Below are positions 16,576 through 24,814 of a stretch of 64,000 bases of DNA, piece after piece. Position 1 is the stretch's first letter, and each line of letters starts with the position of its first letter. A model generated the notes under the pieces. The model was given only the letters and a program-made list of their open reading frames with translations. It was not told the origin of the DNA and ran no database searches. The translations under genes were made by a program, and so were the position numbers. Source of the DNA: Aerococcus sanguinicola (GTDB lineage Bacteria > Bacillota > Bacilli > Lactobacillales > Aerococcaceae); contig NZ_VYWO01000003.1 in assembly GCF_008726925.1 (NCBI RefSeq), positions 62,001 through 126,000 of the forward strand, written 5' to 3'.

Positions 16576-18783
16576 ATGCGAATTGGGCAGCTCATTGATG
16601 AGCGCTATGAGCTCTTAAGTCATATCGGTTCTGGTGGGATGGCCAATGTTTACCTGGCCTTCGACCACATCCTCGAGCGACAAGTTGCCATTAAATTTTT
16701 ACGTTTAGACTTAGATGATGAAACGGATTCTATCCGCCGCTTCCGGCGCGAGGCCATGTCCATCACGGAACTCGACCATCCCAATATTGTGGATGTCTAT
16801 GATATCGGGGACAAGGAGCGGGAGAATTATATTGTCATGGAATATGTGGACGGCAAGGACCTGAAGACCTATATCCGAGACAACCACCCCCTCTCGCCCC
16901 AGACCTACCAGGCCATCATGTTGCAGATTCTCGACGGGGTCCAGTGTGCCCATGACCACGGCATTGTCCACCGCGACCTGAAACCACAAAACATTATGGT
17001 CAAGGCGGACGGGACAGTTAAGATCATGGACTTTGGGATTGCGATTATTTCAACGGAAACCTCCATTACCCAGACCTCGACCATTATCGGCTCGGTCCAT
17101 TATTTGTCGCCGGAACAGGCCCGGGGAAGCTTGGCGACGGCCCAGTCGGACATCTATTCGCTTGGGATTGTTTCCTTCGAGATGCTGACGGGCCATGTGC
17201 CCTTCGATGGGGAGTCGGCGGTCTCTATCGCCCTCAAGCACTTCCAAGAAGACCTGCCCGCCCTGGATGCGGAGCGGTCCCATATCCCCAACAGCATCCA
17301 AAATATTATCTATAAAGCGACTGCTAAGGAGCCCAAGGACCGCTACCAGACCTGCCGTGACATGGCTCAGGACCTGGCGACGGCCTTAGATGCTGAGAAT
17401 TTGGAAGTACCCCTGGTCAACAGCCCGGGACTGGCGGATGAGACCATTATCCTGGCCAAGCCAGACCTAGAGGCAGACCAAAGCGCCGACCAGCTGGACC
17501 AGACCCTGGTCTTAGCCCGTCCCGAAAGCGCCACAACGGCGGCCCAGACTGAAGCGTCTATGGAAGAGGAAGCAACCCCGATTCCAGTAGGCGACCGGCC
17601 CCATCGCGACCAGAACCAGGGAGTCTGGGCCAAGTTCCAGGACCTGCCCCGCTGGCTCCTGGCGGCTGGCCTGGTCGTCCTCTTACTCCTATCGGTAACG
17701 GTCTATTCGGCCATGACCCGGGTCAAAGTCCCGGATGTGGCTAAGATGAGCCCTGACCAAGCCGTCCAGCTCATCCAAGAAGCGGGCCTCCAGCTAGGCC
17801 AGCAAGAAGAGGAGTCTTCAGAAGAAATCCAGGATGGCCAGGTGACGCGGACAGATCCTGAAGCCAGCAGCCGGGTCAAGGAGGGGTCGGCGGTTGACCT
17901 CTATGTGTCCACTGGGCCCAAGAAGGTCACCTTGAAGGACTACCGCGACCAGCCTTTTGACGAGGCCAAGCGCGAGCTGGAAGAAGAAGGCTTCAAGGTC
18001 AAGAAAGAAGAGGTCTACGATAACCAGATCAAGGCCGGCCATGTGGTCAGCCAGAAGCCCGGCTCCGGCCAGGAAGTCCAGGTTAAAGACACCACGGTGA
18101 CCTTGAAGGTAAGCAAGGGCAAGGAGACCTTTGAGCTCCAGGACCTATCCGGGAAGACCCAGTCTGAAGTCCAAGCCTATGCGGATTCAATCGGCCTCCA
18201 GCTGACGACGTCCAGTGAATATTCCAACCAAGTCACCGCTGGCCGGGTCATTCGCCAAAGCCCAGGCTCTGGGACCAAGGTCCAAGCCGGTGACAGCCTA
18301 TCGGTCGTTCTCTCCCTCGGCCCTGAGAAACCAGCCACCGTCCAATTCTCCCATACCATCACCATTCCTTACAGCGACCCTGGTGAAAGTGAGGAAGAGG
18401 AAGAAGAAGAGAGCCGGTCCTCATCCAGTAATGCGTCCAGACACTCCCGGCAAGAGCGCCGGAACGAGACGACGCTCGGCCGTCGCAGCCTGACAGAACC
18501 GACCGCTGTGTTTAAGTCTTGGCGGTCCTGGCCAATCTGGACCCAGGTTCAAGCCAGCGAATGGCTGACTGACCGGCCCCTCCTAAGCCGTGGCGAGAAC
18601 CAGATTGAGATTTATATCGATGACTACAACCATTCCTATGCCAGCCCCGTGGACAGCTTCACCATTACGCGAGACACCTCCTACACCCTAGACTTTGAGA
18701 CGGTGGAAGGGGATGTGGCCTCCTTCAAGGTGGTCCGGGATGGCAAGACCATTATAGAAAACCGGGTGAAAGCCAGTGACTAA
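16576..18783 (+). CDS. pknB: PASTA-domain Ser/Thr kinase
   Basis: The protein is 735 residues from the ATG at 16576, which has GAGGGGAG upstream; an in-frame TTG at 16558 is unlikely. The cytosolic kinase has the glycine loop GSGGMANVY, Lys in VAIKFLRL, HRDLKPQN, DFG and the activation segment SVHYLSPEQARG. One transmembrane helix lies at about 355-378. Three PASTA domains follow (about 383-451, 452-519, 520-588), which bind muropeptides in this family. Then comes an acidic/Ser-rich linker (SEEEEEEESRSSSSNASR) and an unassigned C-terminal extracellular domain of about 100 residues. It overlaps rsgA by 8 bases. Confidence 0.95.
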   Translation: MRIGQLIDERYELLSHIGSGGMANVYLAFDHILERQVAIKFLRLDLDDETDSIRRFRREAMSITELDHPNIVDVYDIGDKERENYIVMEYVDGKDLKTYIRDNHPLSPQTYQAIMLQILDGVQCAHDHGIVHRDLKPQNIMVKADGTVKIMDFGIAIISTETSITQTSTIIGSVHYLSPEQARGSLATAQSDIYSLGIVSFEMLTGHVPFDGESAVSIALKHFQEDLPALDAERSHIPNSIQNIIYKATAKEPKDRYQTCRDMAQDLATALDAENLEVPLVNSPGLADETIILAKPDLEADQSADQLDQTLVLARPESATTAAQTEASMEEEATPIPVGDRPHRDQNQGVWAKFQDLPRWLLAAGLVVLLLLSVTVYSAMTRVKVPDVAKMSPDQAVQLIQEAGLQLGQQEEESSEEIQDGQVTRTDPEASSRVKEGSAVDLYVSTGPKKVTLKDYRDQPFDEAKRELEEEGFKVKKEEVYDNQIKAGHVVSQKPGSGQEVQVKDTTVTLKVSKGKETFELQDLSGKTQSEVQAYADSIGLQLTTSSEYSNQVTAGRVIRQSPGSGTKVQAGDSLSVVLSLGPEKPATVQFSHTITIPYSDPGESEEEEEEESRSSSSNASRHSRQERRNETTLGRRSLTEPTAVFKSWRSWPIWTQVQASEWLTDRPLLSRGENQIEIYIDDYNHSYASPVDSFTITRDTSYTLDFETVEGDVASFKVVRDGKTIIENRVKASD

Positions 18784-19666
18784 GACAGATTATGAGGGAC
18801 AGATTGTCCACGCCCTGAGCGGCTTCTACTATGTGGAAGAAGCCCAGTCCCATAAACGCTATGAGACCAGGGCGCGCGGCCAATTCCGCAAGACCAAGAC
18901 CAGTCCCTTGGTCGGCGACTATGTGCGTTTTATTGCCGACCAGGAAAGAGAAGGGCTGATTACGGACATCCTGCCCCGCAAGAACCAACTCCAGCGGCCG
19001 CCAGTGGCCAATATCGACCTGGCCTTCCTGGTGGTCTCGGTCAAAGACCCCAGCATTTCGCCCAAGCTCCTAGACCGTTTCTTGGCCTACTTGGCTTATG
19101 AAGGGATTGACGTCGTCCTCTACTTCAGCAAGATGGACCTCTTGGATGAAGCGGAAAGCGCAGAAGTCCAGAACTTCCTAGCCATCTATGAAGATATCGG
19201 CTATCAGGTCTTCGTCAGTGATGCCCTGGACCTAGCCGACCTGGAAGATCTTAGCCAGGGCCAGACCATGGTCGTCGTCGGCCAGTCTGGGGTAGGCAAG
19301 TCCACCCTGCTGAACCGTTTGCTGCCCGAGCTGAACTTGGAAACCGCAGAAGTTTCCAAGTCGCTCGGCCGCGGCCGGCACACCACCCGGGATGTCCAAT
19401 TGCATGACCTCCTAGGCGGCAAGTTCCTGGACACCCCCGGCTTCTCCTCCATCGATTTGCCAAATATGGAAGCGATCGAATTAACGGCTTGTTTTCCCGA
19501 GATCCAGGCCTTCGCGGCAGGCTGCAAGTTCCGCGGCTGCCTCCACCGCCAAGAACCCAAGTGTGCGGTCAAGGAAGCGGTGGCGGCGGGTGAGATTGCA
19601 GACTCCCGCTATGCCTCCTATTGCCAGCTCCTCGATGAACTGGCCCAGCGTAAACCCAAGTATTAG
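18776..19666 (+). CDS. rsgA: Ribosome small-subunit GTPase RsgA
   Basis: The 296-residue circularly permuted GTPase starts at GTG inside the pknB end. An OB-fold N-terminus is followed by the G motifs in permuted order, with P-loop GQSGVGKSTLLNRL (about 165) and DTPGFSS, then a C-terminal zinc knuckle (CFPEIQAFAAGCKFRGCLHR). It acts in late 30S subunit maturation. Confidence 0.96.
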   Translation: MTKTDYEGQIVHALSGFYYVEEAQSHKRYETRARGQFRKTKTSPLVGDYVRFIADQEREGLITDILPRKNQLQRPPVANIDLAFLVVSVKDPSISPKLLDRFLAYLAYEGIDVVLYFSKMDLLDEAESAEVQNFLAIYEDIGYQVFVSDALDLADLEDLSQGQTMVVVGQSGVGKSTLLNRLLPELNLETAEVSKSLGRGRHTTRDVQLHDLLGGKFLDTPGFSSIDLPNMEAIELTACFPEIQAFAAGCKFRGCLHRQEPKCAVKEAVAAGEIADSRYASYCQLLDELAQRKPKY

Positions 19667-19691
19667 AATCTATAGGAAAGAAGGAATCCCA

Positions 19692-20342
19692 ATGAAAATT
19701 GCCCCATCCATTCTGAGTGCGGATATGTCCGCCTTTGCGAGTGAAGTGAAACGGATTGAAGACGCCGGTGCCGACTGGGTCCATATTGACATCATGGACG
19801 GCCACTATGTCCCGAATTTGACCTTTGGGGCCCCGATTGTTGCTGCCCTCCGCCCCAAGTCCAAGCTCTTCTTTGACTGCCATCTGATGGTGGCCCGGCC
19901 CGAAGACTTTGTGGATAGCCTGGCCGAAGCGGGGGCGGACCAAATGACTGTCCACGCCAATGCCAGCCAGCACCTCCATGCCCTGATCCAAAAGATCCAC
20001 AAGCAGGACATGAAGGCTGCAGTGGCCCTGAACCCAGCGGACCCTGTCAGCTTGGTCGAACCTGTCTTAGGCCAAGTGGATATGGTCCTCGTGATGACCG
20101 TTAACCCTGGCTTCGGTGGCCAGGCCTTCCTGCCTGAAGTGACCGATAAGATCAGCCAGCTGGTCCGTTTGCGCCAAGAGCGGGAATTGGACTTCCTGAT
20201 CCAAGTTGACGGGGGGATCACCGACCAGACCATCAAGACCTGCTATGACAAGGGAGCGGATGTCTTTGTCGCTGGGTCCTATGTCTATGGCCAGGATGAC
20301 GTCGAACAAGCCATCCTCTCCCTGAGAGAAGCGGTGATTTAA
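19692..20342 (+). CDS. rpe: Ribulose-phosphate 3-epimerase
   Basis: The 216-residue TIM barrel begins MKIAPSILSADMSAF. It has the metal ligands of DIMDGHYVPNLTFG, HLMV and the phosphate-binding region VNPGFGGQ and QVDGGI. It interconverts ribulose-5-P and xylulose-5-P. The start is the ATG after AAAGAAGGAATCCCA; the longer open frame upstream is only the rsgA shadow. The stop overlaps the thiN ATG (TAATG). Confidence 0.96.
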   Translation: MKIAPSILSADMSAFASEVKRIEDAGADWVHIDIMDGHYVPNLTFGAPIVAALRPKSKLFFDCHLMVARPEDFVDSLAEAGADQMTVHANASQHLHALIQKIHKQDMKAAVALNPADPVSLVEPVLGQVDMVLVMTVNPGFGGQAFLPEVTDKISQLVRLRQERELDFLIQVDGGITDQTIKTCYDKGADVFVAGSYVYGQDDVEQAILSLREAVI

Positions 20343-21010
20343 TGGGCGAAAAACAAGCCCTCTTGGTGGGGAGCGGGGACCTGGAGGACAAGTGGCTAGA
20401 CCGCCTGGATCTGGGCCCCGACGACTTCTGCCTGGGCGTGGACAAGGGGGCGCTCCGTCTCCTGCAAGCGGGCCTGCCCTTGGACCTGGCCCTGGGTGAC
20501 TTCGACTCGGTGTCTGCCCAAGAGAAGGCCTGGATCCAGTCTGAGGCCAAGCAAGTCGTGGAATTACCTGCTATGAAGGATGCGACCGACTTGGAGGAAG
20601 CCTTGGACTATCTCTTAGCTATCAACTGGCAGGGGCAGGTCCGCTGCCTGGGCTTTCTCGGGGGGCGCTTGGACCACACCTTGAGCGTGGTTTGGCTGGG
20701 TTATGAGGACCGCTACCAGGACTTACTGGAGCGGCTGACCTTTGAAGACCCTTATAACAGCCTAGGCTTCCTCTTGCCCGGTGACCACCAAGTCGACCGC
20801 CAGCCCGATAAGGTCTACCTGTCCTTTATTGGCTTGGGCCCGGTTGCGGATCTGAGCCTGGACCAGGTGCTTTATCCTCTGGACCACTACCAGATGACGG
20901 TGCCGCGCGCCTTTATCTCCAATGAATTTCTGCCGGATGCGGACCAGATGAACTTGTGCTTTACTTCTGGCCGGCTCTTGGTTATCCAGAGTCGGGACGC
21001 CTGGCGCTAA
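20342..21010 (+). CDS. thiN: Thiamine pyrophosphokinase
   Basis: The 222-residue protein has DKGALRLLQAGLPLDLALGD followed by FDSV and DATDLEEALD, the ATP and thiamine-binding motifs of the family. It converts thiamine to TPP. It is the last gene of the priA operon, as in many Firmicutes. The ThiT-like gene at 5475 could supply its substrate. Confidence 0.93.
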   Translation: MGEKQALLVGSGDLEDKWLDRLDLGPDDFCLGVDKGALRLLQAGLPLDLALGDFDSVSAQEKAWIQSEAKQVVELPAMKDATDLEEALDYLLAINWQGQVRCLGFLGGRLDHTLSVVWLGYEDRYQDLLERLTFEDPYNSLGFLLPGDHQVDRQPDKVYLSFIGLGPVADLSLDQVLYPLDHYQMTVPRAFISNEFLPDADQMNLCFTSGRLLVIQSRDAWR

Positions 21011-21019
21011 AAAAATTCC

Positions 21020-21048
21020 TTGCGGGGTGAAGGACTTTATGCTATCAT
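21020..21048 (+). promoter_or_regulatory. Promoter of rpmB
   Basis: TTGCGG and an extended -10 (TGC-TATCAT) with a 17-bp spacer. Confidence 0.75.
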
Positions 21049-21091
21049 TATTTGGTACATGATTTTTGAACGAAGGGAGTATGATGACATA

Positions 21092-21280
21092 ATGGCTAAA
21101 GAATGCTACTTCACAGGTCGTAAAGCAAAAACAGGAAATAACCGTTCTCACGCTTTAAACGCTTCAAAACGTTCATTTAAAGCAAACTTACAAAAAGTTC
21201 GTATTATTGAAGACGGTAAACCTAAACGTGTATGGGCGTCAGCTCGTGCTATTAAATCAGGCCTGGTTAAACGTGCTTAA
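21092..21280 (+). CDS. rpmB: 50S ribosomal protein L28
   Basis: The protein is 62 residues, [20 protein letters not shown] onward, with the usual L28 length and basic composition. The start at 21092 was chosen from family length; the RBS GAAGGGAG is about 12 bases upstream. It uses host-optimal codons unlike the C-rich neighbours, as expected for a highly expressed ribosomal gene. The cysteine at position 4 is unpaired, so the zinc-binding CxxC version is absent. Confidence 0.96.
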   Translation: MAKECYFTGRKAKTGNNRSHALNASKRSFKANLQKVRIIEDGKPKRVWASARAIKSGLVKRA

Positions 21281-21300
21281 GGCAATTAAATAAGAAAAAC

Positions 21301-21334
21301 GAAGCGGAGATGTGGATCTCGGCTTCTTTTTTTG
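21301..21334 (+). terminator. Terminator of rpmB
   Basis: GAAGCGGAGAT/ATCTCGGCTTC with seven T residues. Confidence 0.92.
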
Positions 21335-21346
21335 TGCTAGGGGGAC

Positions 21347-21712
21347 GGTGCTAATGAGCATGCGTTGCGCTTTTGAATTTGGGCCTTGAAGAGCCATGGC
21401 ACCGGCTCGAGCAGCTTCAGCTCTTGGAGCGAAGCGACTTAGAGATGAAGTTCAAGGCTGCGACAGCAGCGTTGCTACATCCTTCTCGCCTAGCAAGTCT
21501 CAAACGGTGCGTACGGCTAACGCCTACGCACCGTAATTCGCTTTAGTCGGGTTCAGGCTAGCAGAAATAGCTCCTCTTCACAAAGAGTCGTCGAAGACTT
21601 TCAGTCTTCTTTGCCTCTTTGTTCCAGAGGTCTATTTCTCCCGCTAGCCCTCGCACCCTGAAGCTTGCTTGTTCATGGCTAAGGCCCAACTTCAACGCTC
21701 CACTCCTGCTCA
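21347..21712 (+). repeat. A element with M2, tip and nested B
   Basis: L end GGTGCTAATGAGCATGCG, R end TTCAACGCTCCACTCCTGCT. It holds the M2 hairpin (GCAGCTTCAGCTCTTGGAGC...), a tip hairpin ACGGTGCGTA/TACGCACCGT and a B element. It begins 12 bp after the rpmB terminator. Confidence 0.88.
21544..21659 (-). repeat. B element nested in an A element
   Basis: Minus-strand orientation, TAGTCGGGTTC to GCACCCT. P1/P2 are of the AGGCTAGC and AGAAATAG type. Confidence 0.88.
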
Positions 21713-21799
21713 CAACACGAATAGCAAAAAAGTATTTTAATTCGAGTTTTATCAAAAAAGCTTGAAATCAGGTCTGCTTTGATTTTATGTGTGGTGGGG

Positions 21800-21960
21800 G
21801 ATGAGATGGTGCTGGTGAGCATATGTTGCGCTTTTGAATTTGGGCCTTGAATGGCTAGAGGTTCGAGGACGGCTGGTGCCGTCTCGTGCTTTATCCGTAA
21901 GTCGCTAAAGCTCCAACGGCTAAACACCACCGGCATGTTCAGCGAAGAAGATGCCGGATA
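21800..21960 (+). repeat. A element left part (M1), truncated
   Basis: The L end GGTGCTGGTGAGCATATG and the M1 hairpin (CGAGGACGGCTGGTGCCGTC) are present, then the similarity stops before any R end. The following bases to 22020 show nothing recognisable. Confidence 0.7.
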
Positions 21961-22023
21961 GGGGGCAATGTGCTCGTCTCAACCTAGTTTTTTCTTTTAT
22001 CTAGACTTTTCCCCTTAAAAGGG

Positions 22024-22053
22024 TTGACATATGAAAAGTTGTTCAAGTATAAT
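22024..22053 (+). promoter_or_regulatory. Promoter of the metal ATPase gene
   Basis: Perfect TTGACA and perfect TATAAT with an 18-bp spacer. An inverted repeat lies inside the spacer. Confidence 0.85.
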
Positions 22054-22114
22054 AAAGGTACGAATGAACGGAACTTCATGTAAGCCCTTGACAAATAAAT
22101 GAACAGTTATTCAT
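22031..22114 (+). promoter_or_regulatory. Three operator-like repeats ATGAA-N6-TTCA(T/A)
   Basis: ATGAA-AAGTTG-TTCAA (22031-22046), ATGAA-CGGAAC-TTCAT (22064-22079) and ATGAA-CAGTTA-TTCAT (22099-22114) share the same half-sites and 6-base spacing, with centres 33 and 35 bp apart. The first overlaps the promoter. The pattern suggests an ArsR/SmtB-type metal sensor, which is not encoded next door. Confidence 0.75.
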
Positions 22115-22147
22115 GTGTAACTAATCCGATCTAAGGAGGAAAATCAA

Positions 22148-24088
22148 ATGTCTGAGAAAAGTTTAGAGGTCCAAGGACGCAAGGTCCGGGCGGCCGCTGA
22201 AGACCAACACGACCACGATGGCAAGTTGCCTGTGATGATGTATTTTGTCGGTTTAGCTGCTTTCTTCGTTGGCCTTTACCTGGAGGCGCGAGGTTTGGCC
22301 TATGCCAGTCTGGCCTTTACCCTGGCCATCGTGACAGCAGGCTACCATATTATTCTCGAAGGTTTTGGCGATACCATTCGTCGGAGCCTAGAAGCGAAGA
22401 AGTTTTTACCTAATATCCACTTCCTCATGGCCCTGGCTACGGCAGGGGCGATGGCGATTGGGAACTTCGAGGAGGGTGCGCTCTTGATTGTGATTTTTGC
22501 CGGGGCCCACTTCCTTGAAGACTATGTGGATGGCAAGAGTAAGCGCGAAATTACCAATCTATTACAAATGAATCCGACCGAGGCACGCTTGATCCTAGCT
22601 AATGGAGATACCCAAGTGGTGCCGGTTGACCAGGTTAAGCTGGGCGACCATTTGAAGGTGCTCAACGGCGACCAGATTCCTACCGATGGGGTGATTTTAA
22701 CCGGCTTGACCACAGTGGACGAGTCCTCTATCAATGGCGAGAGCATGCCTAAGGAGAAGGGAGAAGGGGATGAAGTCTTCGGGTCGACCATCAATGGGAC
22801 CGGGACCTTCACCATGCTTGTCACTAAGGACAGTTCGGAGACCGTTTTTGCCCAGATCTTAGACATGGTTAACCAATCCCAGTCCAGCCTGACCAAGACG
22901 GCCAGCCTGATCCAACGTTTAGAACCCAAGTATGTGACCTTTGTCCTCCTGCTCTTCCCCCTCGTTCTCTTAGCCGGCCCTTACATCTTCGGTTGGACCT
23001 GGGAGATGAGCCTCTACCGGAGCATGGTCTACCTGATTGCTGTTTCTCCCTGCGCCCTGGCTGCCAGTGCGGTGCCCGCTACCCTAGCGACCATCTCCAA
23101 CCTGTCCAAAAAAGGTGTCCTGGTCAAGGGTGGGGCCTATCTCTCCCAAGTCGCGGACCTTCAAGCAATCTCCTTCGACAAGACCGGGACCCTGACCTAC
23201 GGCAAACCGAGCGTGACCGATGTCTACTTCGATGAGAGCGTGGATGAAGCGGAGATGGTCGACATCCTAGTTGCCATGGAAAAGGAATCCAACCACCCCC
23301 TAGCGAGTGCCATCCTCAAGCACTTCACGCCCCAGACAACACCGGCCCTCAGTGTGCAAAACGAACTCGGCCGGGGCTTGTCCGCCGACTACCAAGGCCA
23401 GACCTACCGTATCGGCAAACCGACTTCCTTCGCCCAAGTCCATCCCGACATGGCGGCCAAGCAAGTGGCCCTGGCCCAAGAAGGGAAGACAGTGGTCTAC
23501 CTGGCAGTGAATGAGCAAGTGGTCGGCTTGATCGCCCTCATGGACCTGCCTAACCCCGCAGCCCAAGCGGCGATCGACTACTTCAACCAGGCGGGCATCC
23601 ACACCACCATGATTACGGGTGATGCGGAACTGACCGGCCAAGCCGTGGGGCGGATGATCGGCATCCAAGAGGTGGTGGCCAATGTCATGCCAGAAGACAA
23701 GGCCAGTATCGTCGCTGACCAGAAAACCCGCTTCGGCACGACGGCGATGTTGGGAGACGGTGTCAACGATGCGCCAGCCCTAGTCACCGCTGATGTCGGC
23801 GTAGCCATGGGGGATGGGACCGACGTGGCCATGGATGTGGCAGACTTGGTCCTCATGCAGAACGACCTCTCCAAGATGGTCTACGCCCACCAGCTGGCTA
23901 AGAAGATGGACCGGATCACCTGGCAAAACATTGCCTTCTCCATGCTGGTTGTCCTGACCCTAGTAACCCTCAACTTCCTGGGTAAGATGGATATCGCCAT
24001 CGGGGTAATCATGCACGAAGGCTCAACCATCCTGGTCATCCTCAATGCCCTCCGCCTTCTGATGACCCCGCGTGACTTTAAGTCATAG
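22148..24088 (+). CDS. P1B-4-type transition-metal-exporting ATPase
   Basis: The 646-residue P-type ATPase has eight predicted membrane spans and no N-terminal HMA domain; a short His/Asp stretch (EDQHDHDGK) stands in its place. The membrane metal site is SPC (about residues 299-301, in AVSPCALAA) rather than CPC, and the last helices carry HEGST. These are hallmarks of the P1B-4 subgroup (CoaT, PfeT/ZosA, FrvA), which export Fe2+ or Co2+. The catalytic motifs DKTGTLTYG (Asp at about 344), SNHPLAS and GDGVNDAPAL are intact. The RBS AAGGAGG lies 8 bases before ATG. It is monocistronic, between repeat elements. The metal cannot be decided from sequence; Fe2+ efflux would suit an H2O2 producer. 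Confidence 0.9.
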   Translation: MSEKSLEVQGRKVRAAAEDQHDHDGKLPVMMYFVGLAAFFVGLYLEARGLAYASLAFTLAIVTAGYHIILEGFGDTIRRSLEAKKFLPNIHFLMALATAGAMAIGNFEEGALLIVIFAGAHFLEDYVDGKSKREITNLLQMNPTEARLILANGDTQVVPVDQVKLGDHLKVLNGDQIPTDGVILTGLTTVDESSINGESMPKEKGEGDEVFGSTINGTGTFTMLVTKDSSETVFAQILDMVNQSQSSLTKTASLIQRLEPKYVTFVLLLFPLVLLAGPYIFGWTWEMSLYRSMVYLIAVSPCALAASAVPATLATISNLSKKGVLVKGGAYLSQVADLQAISFDKTGTLTYGKPSVTDVYFDESVDEAEMVDILVAMEKESNHPLASAILKHFTPQTTPALSVQNELGRGLSADYQGQTYRIGKPTSFAQVHPDMAAKQVALAQEGKTVVYLAVNEQVVGLIALMDLPNPAAQAAIDYFNQAGIHTTMITGDAELTGQAVGRMIGIQEVVANVMPEDKASIVADQKTRFGTTAMLGDGVNDAPALVTADVGVAMGDGTDVAMDVADLVLMQNDLSKMVYAHQLAKKMDRITWQNIAFSMLVVLTLVTLNFLGKMDIAIGVIMHEGSTILVILNALRLLMTPRDFKS

Positions 24089-24150
24089 CTTGAATAAAAG
24101 GGTCTTGGGGGAGCCTTCGTCCCAGCCTCTTGAATATCAAACGAATGAAT

Positions 24151-24189
24151 AGCGAACGCTCGAAAAAATCCTCGGCGTTCGCTTTTTTT
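24151..24189 (+). terminator. Terminator of the metal ATPase gene
   Basis: AGCGAACGC/GCGTTCGCT stem and seven T residues. Confidence 0.88.
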
Positions 24190-24195
24190 GTGGCA

Positions 24196-24233
24196 GGAGT
24201 TCAAGGACCCAATTCAACAGCGTAAGGCATGGT
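24196..24233 (-). repeat. Degenerate A-element fragment
   Basis: TTCAAGGACCCAATTCAACA, followed by GCGTAAGGCATGGTCAC, resembles an A end. Nothing else is recognisable to 24320. Confidence 0.4.
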
Positions 24234-24326
24234 CACTTGCGATTACCATTAAGCCATCTTTTTATGATTAGATAGCTTTTTAAATAATAAATCGCTTAAT
24301 TTACATAATTTACTAGAAGAATATAG

Positions 24327-24332
24327 TATAAT
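24327..24332 (+). promoter_or_regulatory. -10 element upstream of the asp23-like gene
   Basis: Perfect TATAAT in an A+T-rich region, about 100 bp before the gene. The -35 is weak. Confidence 0.45.
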
Positions 24333-24430
24333 GGGAGAGAATGTGTAGAAATTGTGCTTTGAATCCGTTACACTATTCATAAGGATTTTTTAGATTAATA
24401 GCTTCATATACCTATAAGGAGGCTTTTTAG

Positions 24431-24793
24431 ATGACAGTAAAAATGGAAGCAAAACATGGTGAAATTGAAATTAGTGATGAAGCCATTGCCATGGTAGTTG
24501 GTAAGGCCACGACCCAGAATTACGGGGTGGTCGGTATGGCCTCGAAGAATCAAATTCGTGACGGCATCCAAGAGATCCTCAACCGGGAAAACTATGCGCG
24601 CGGCGTGGTGGTCCACAGCGAGGATGAGCGTGTAGTGGTTGACGTCTATATTATCGTGAACTATGGAACAAAGATCTCCGAGATTTGCCGCAATGTTCAA
24701 AGTTCGGTGAAGTTTGAGCTCGAAAAAGTCTTAGGACTTTCTGCCAATGTGGTGAATGTCTTTGTCCAAGGCATCCGAACAGATGTCGACTAG
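24431..24793 (+). CDS. Asp23/Gls24 family envelope stress protein (YloU-like)
   Basis: The 120-residue protein is a compact Asp23 domain: EIEISDEAIAMVVGKATTQN then YGVVGM, and the C-terminal segment LGLSANVVNVFVQGI. Asp23 family members are membrane-peripheral alkaline-shock proteins. Position directly before the DAK-domain gene matches yloU-yloV in Bacillus. The RBS AAGGAGG is optimal. It is separated from the next gene's GTG by 21 bases. Confidence 0.9.
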   Translation: MTVKMEAKHGEIEISDEAIAMVVGKATTQNYGVVGMASKNQIRDGIQEILNRENYARGVVVHSEDERVVVDVYIIVNYGTKISEICRNVQSSVKFELEKVLGLSANVVNVFVQGIRTDVD

Positions 24794-24814
24794 GATAGCT
24801 TGAGGAGGTTTAAT

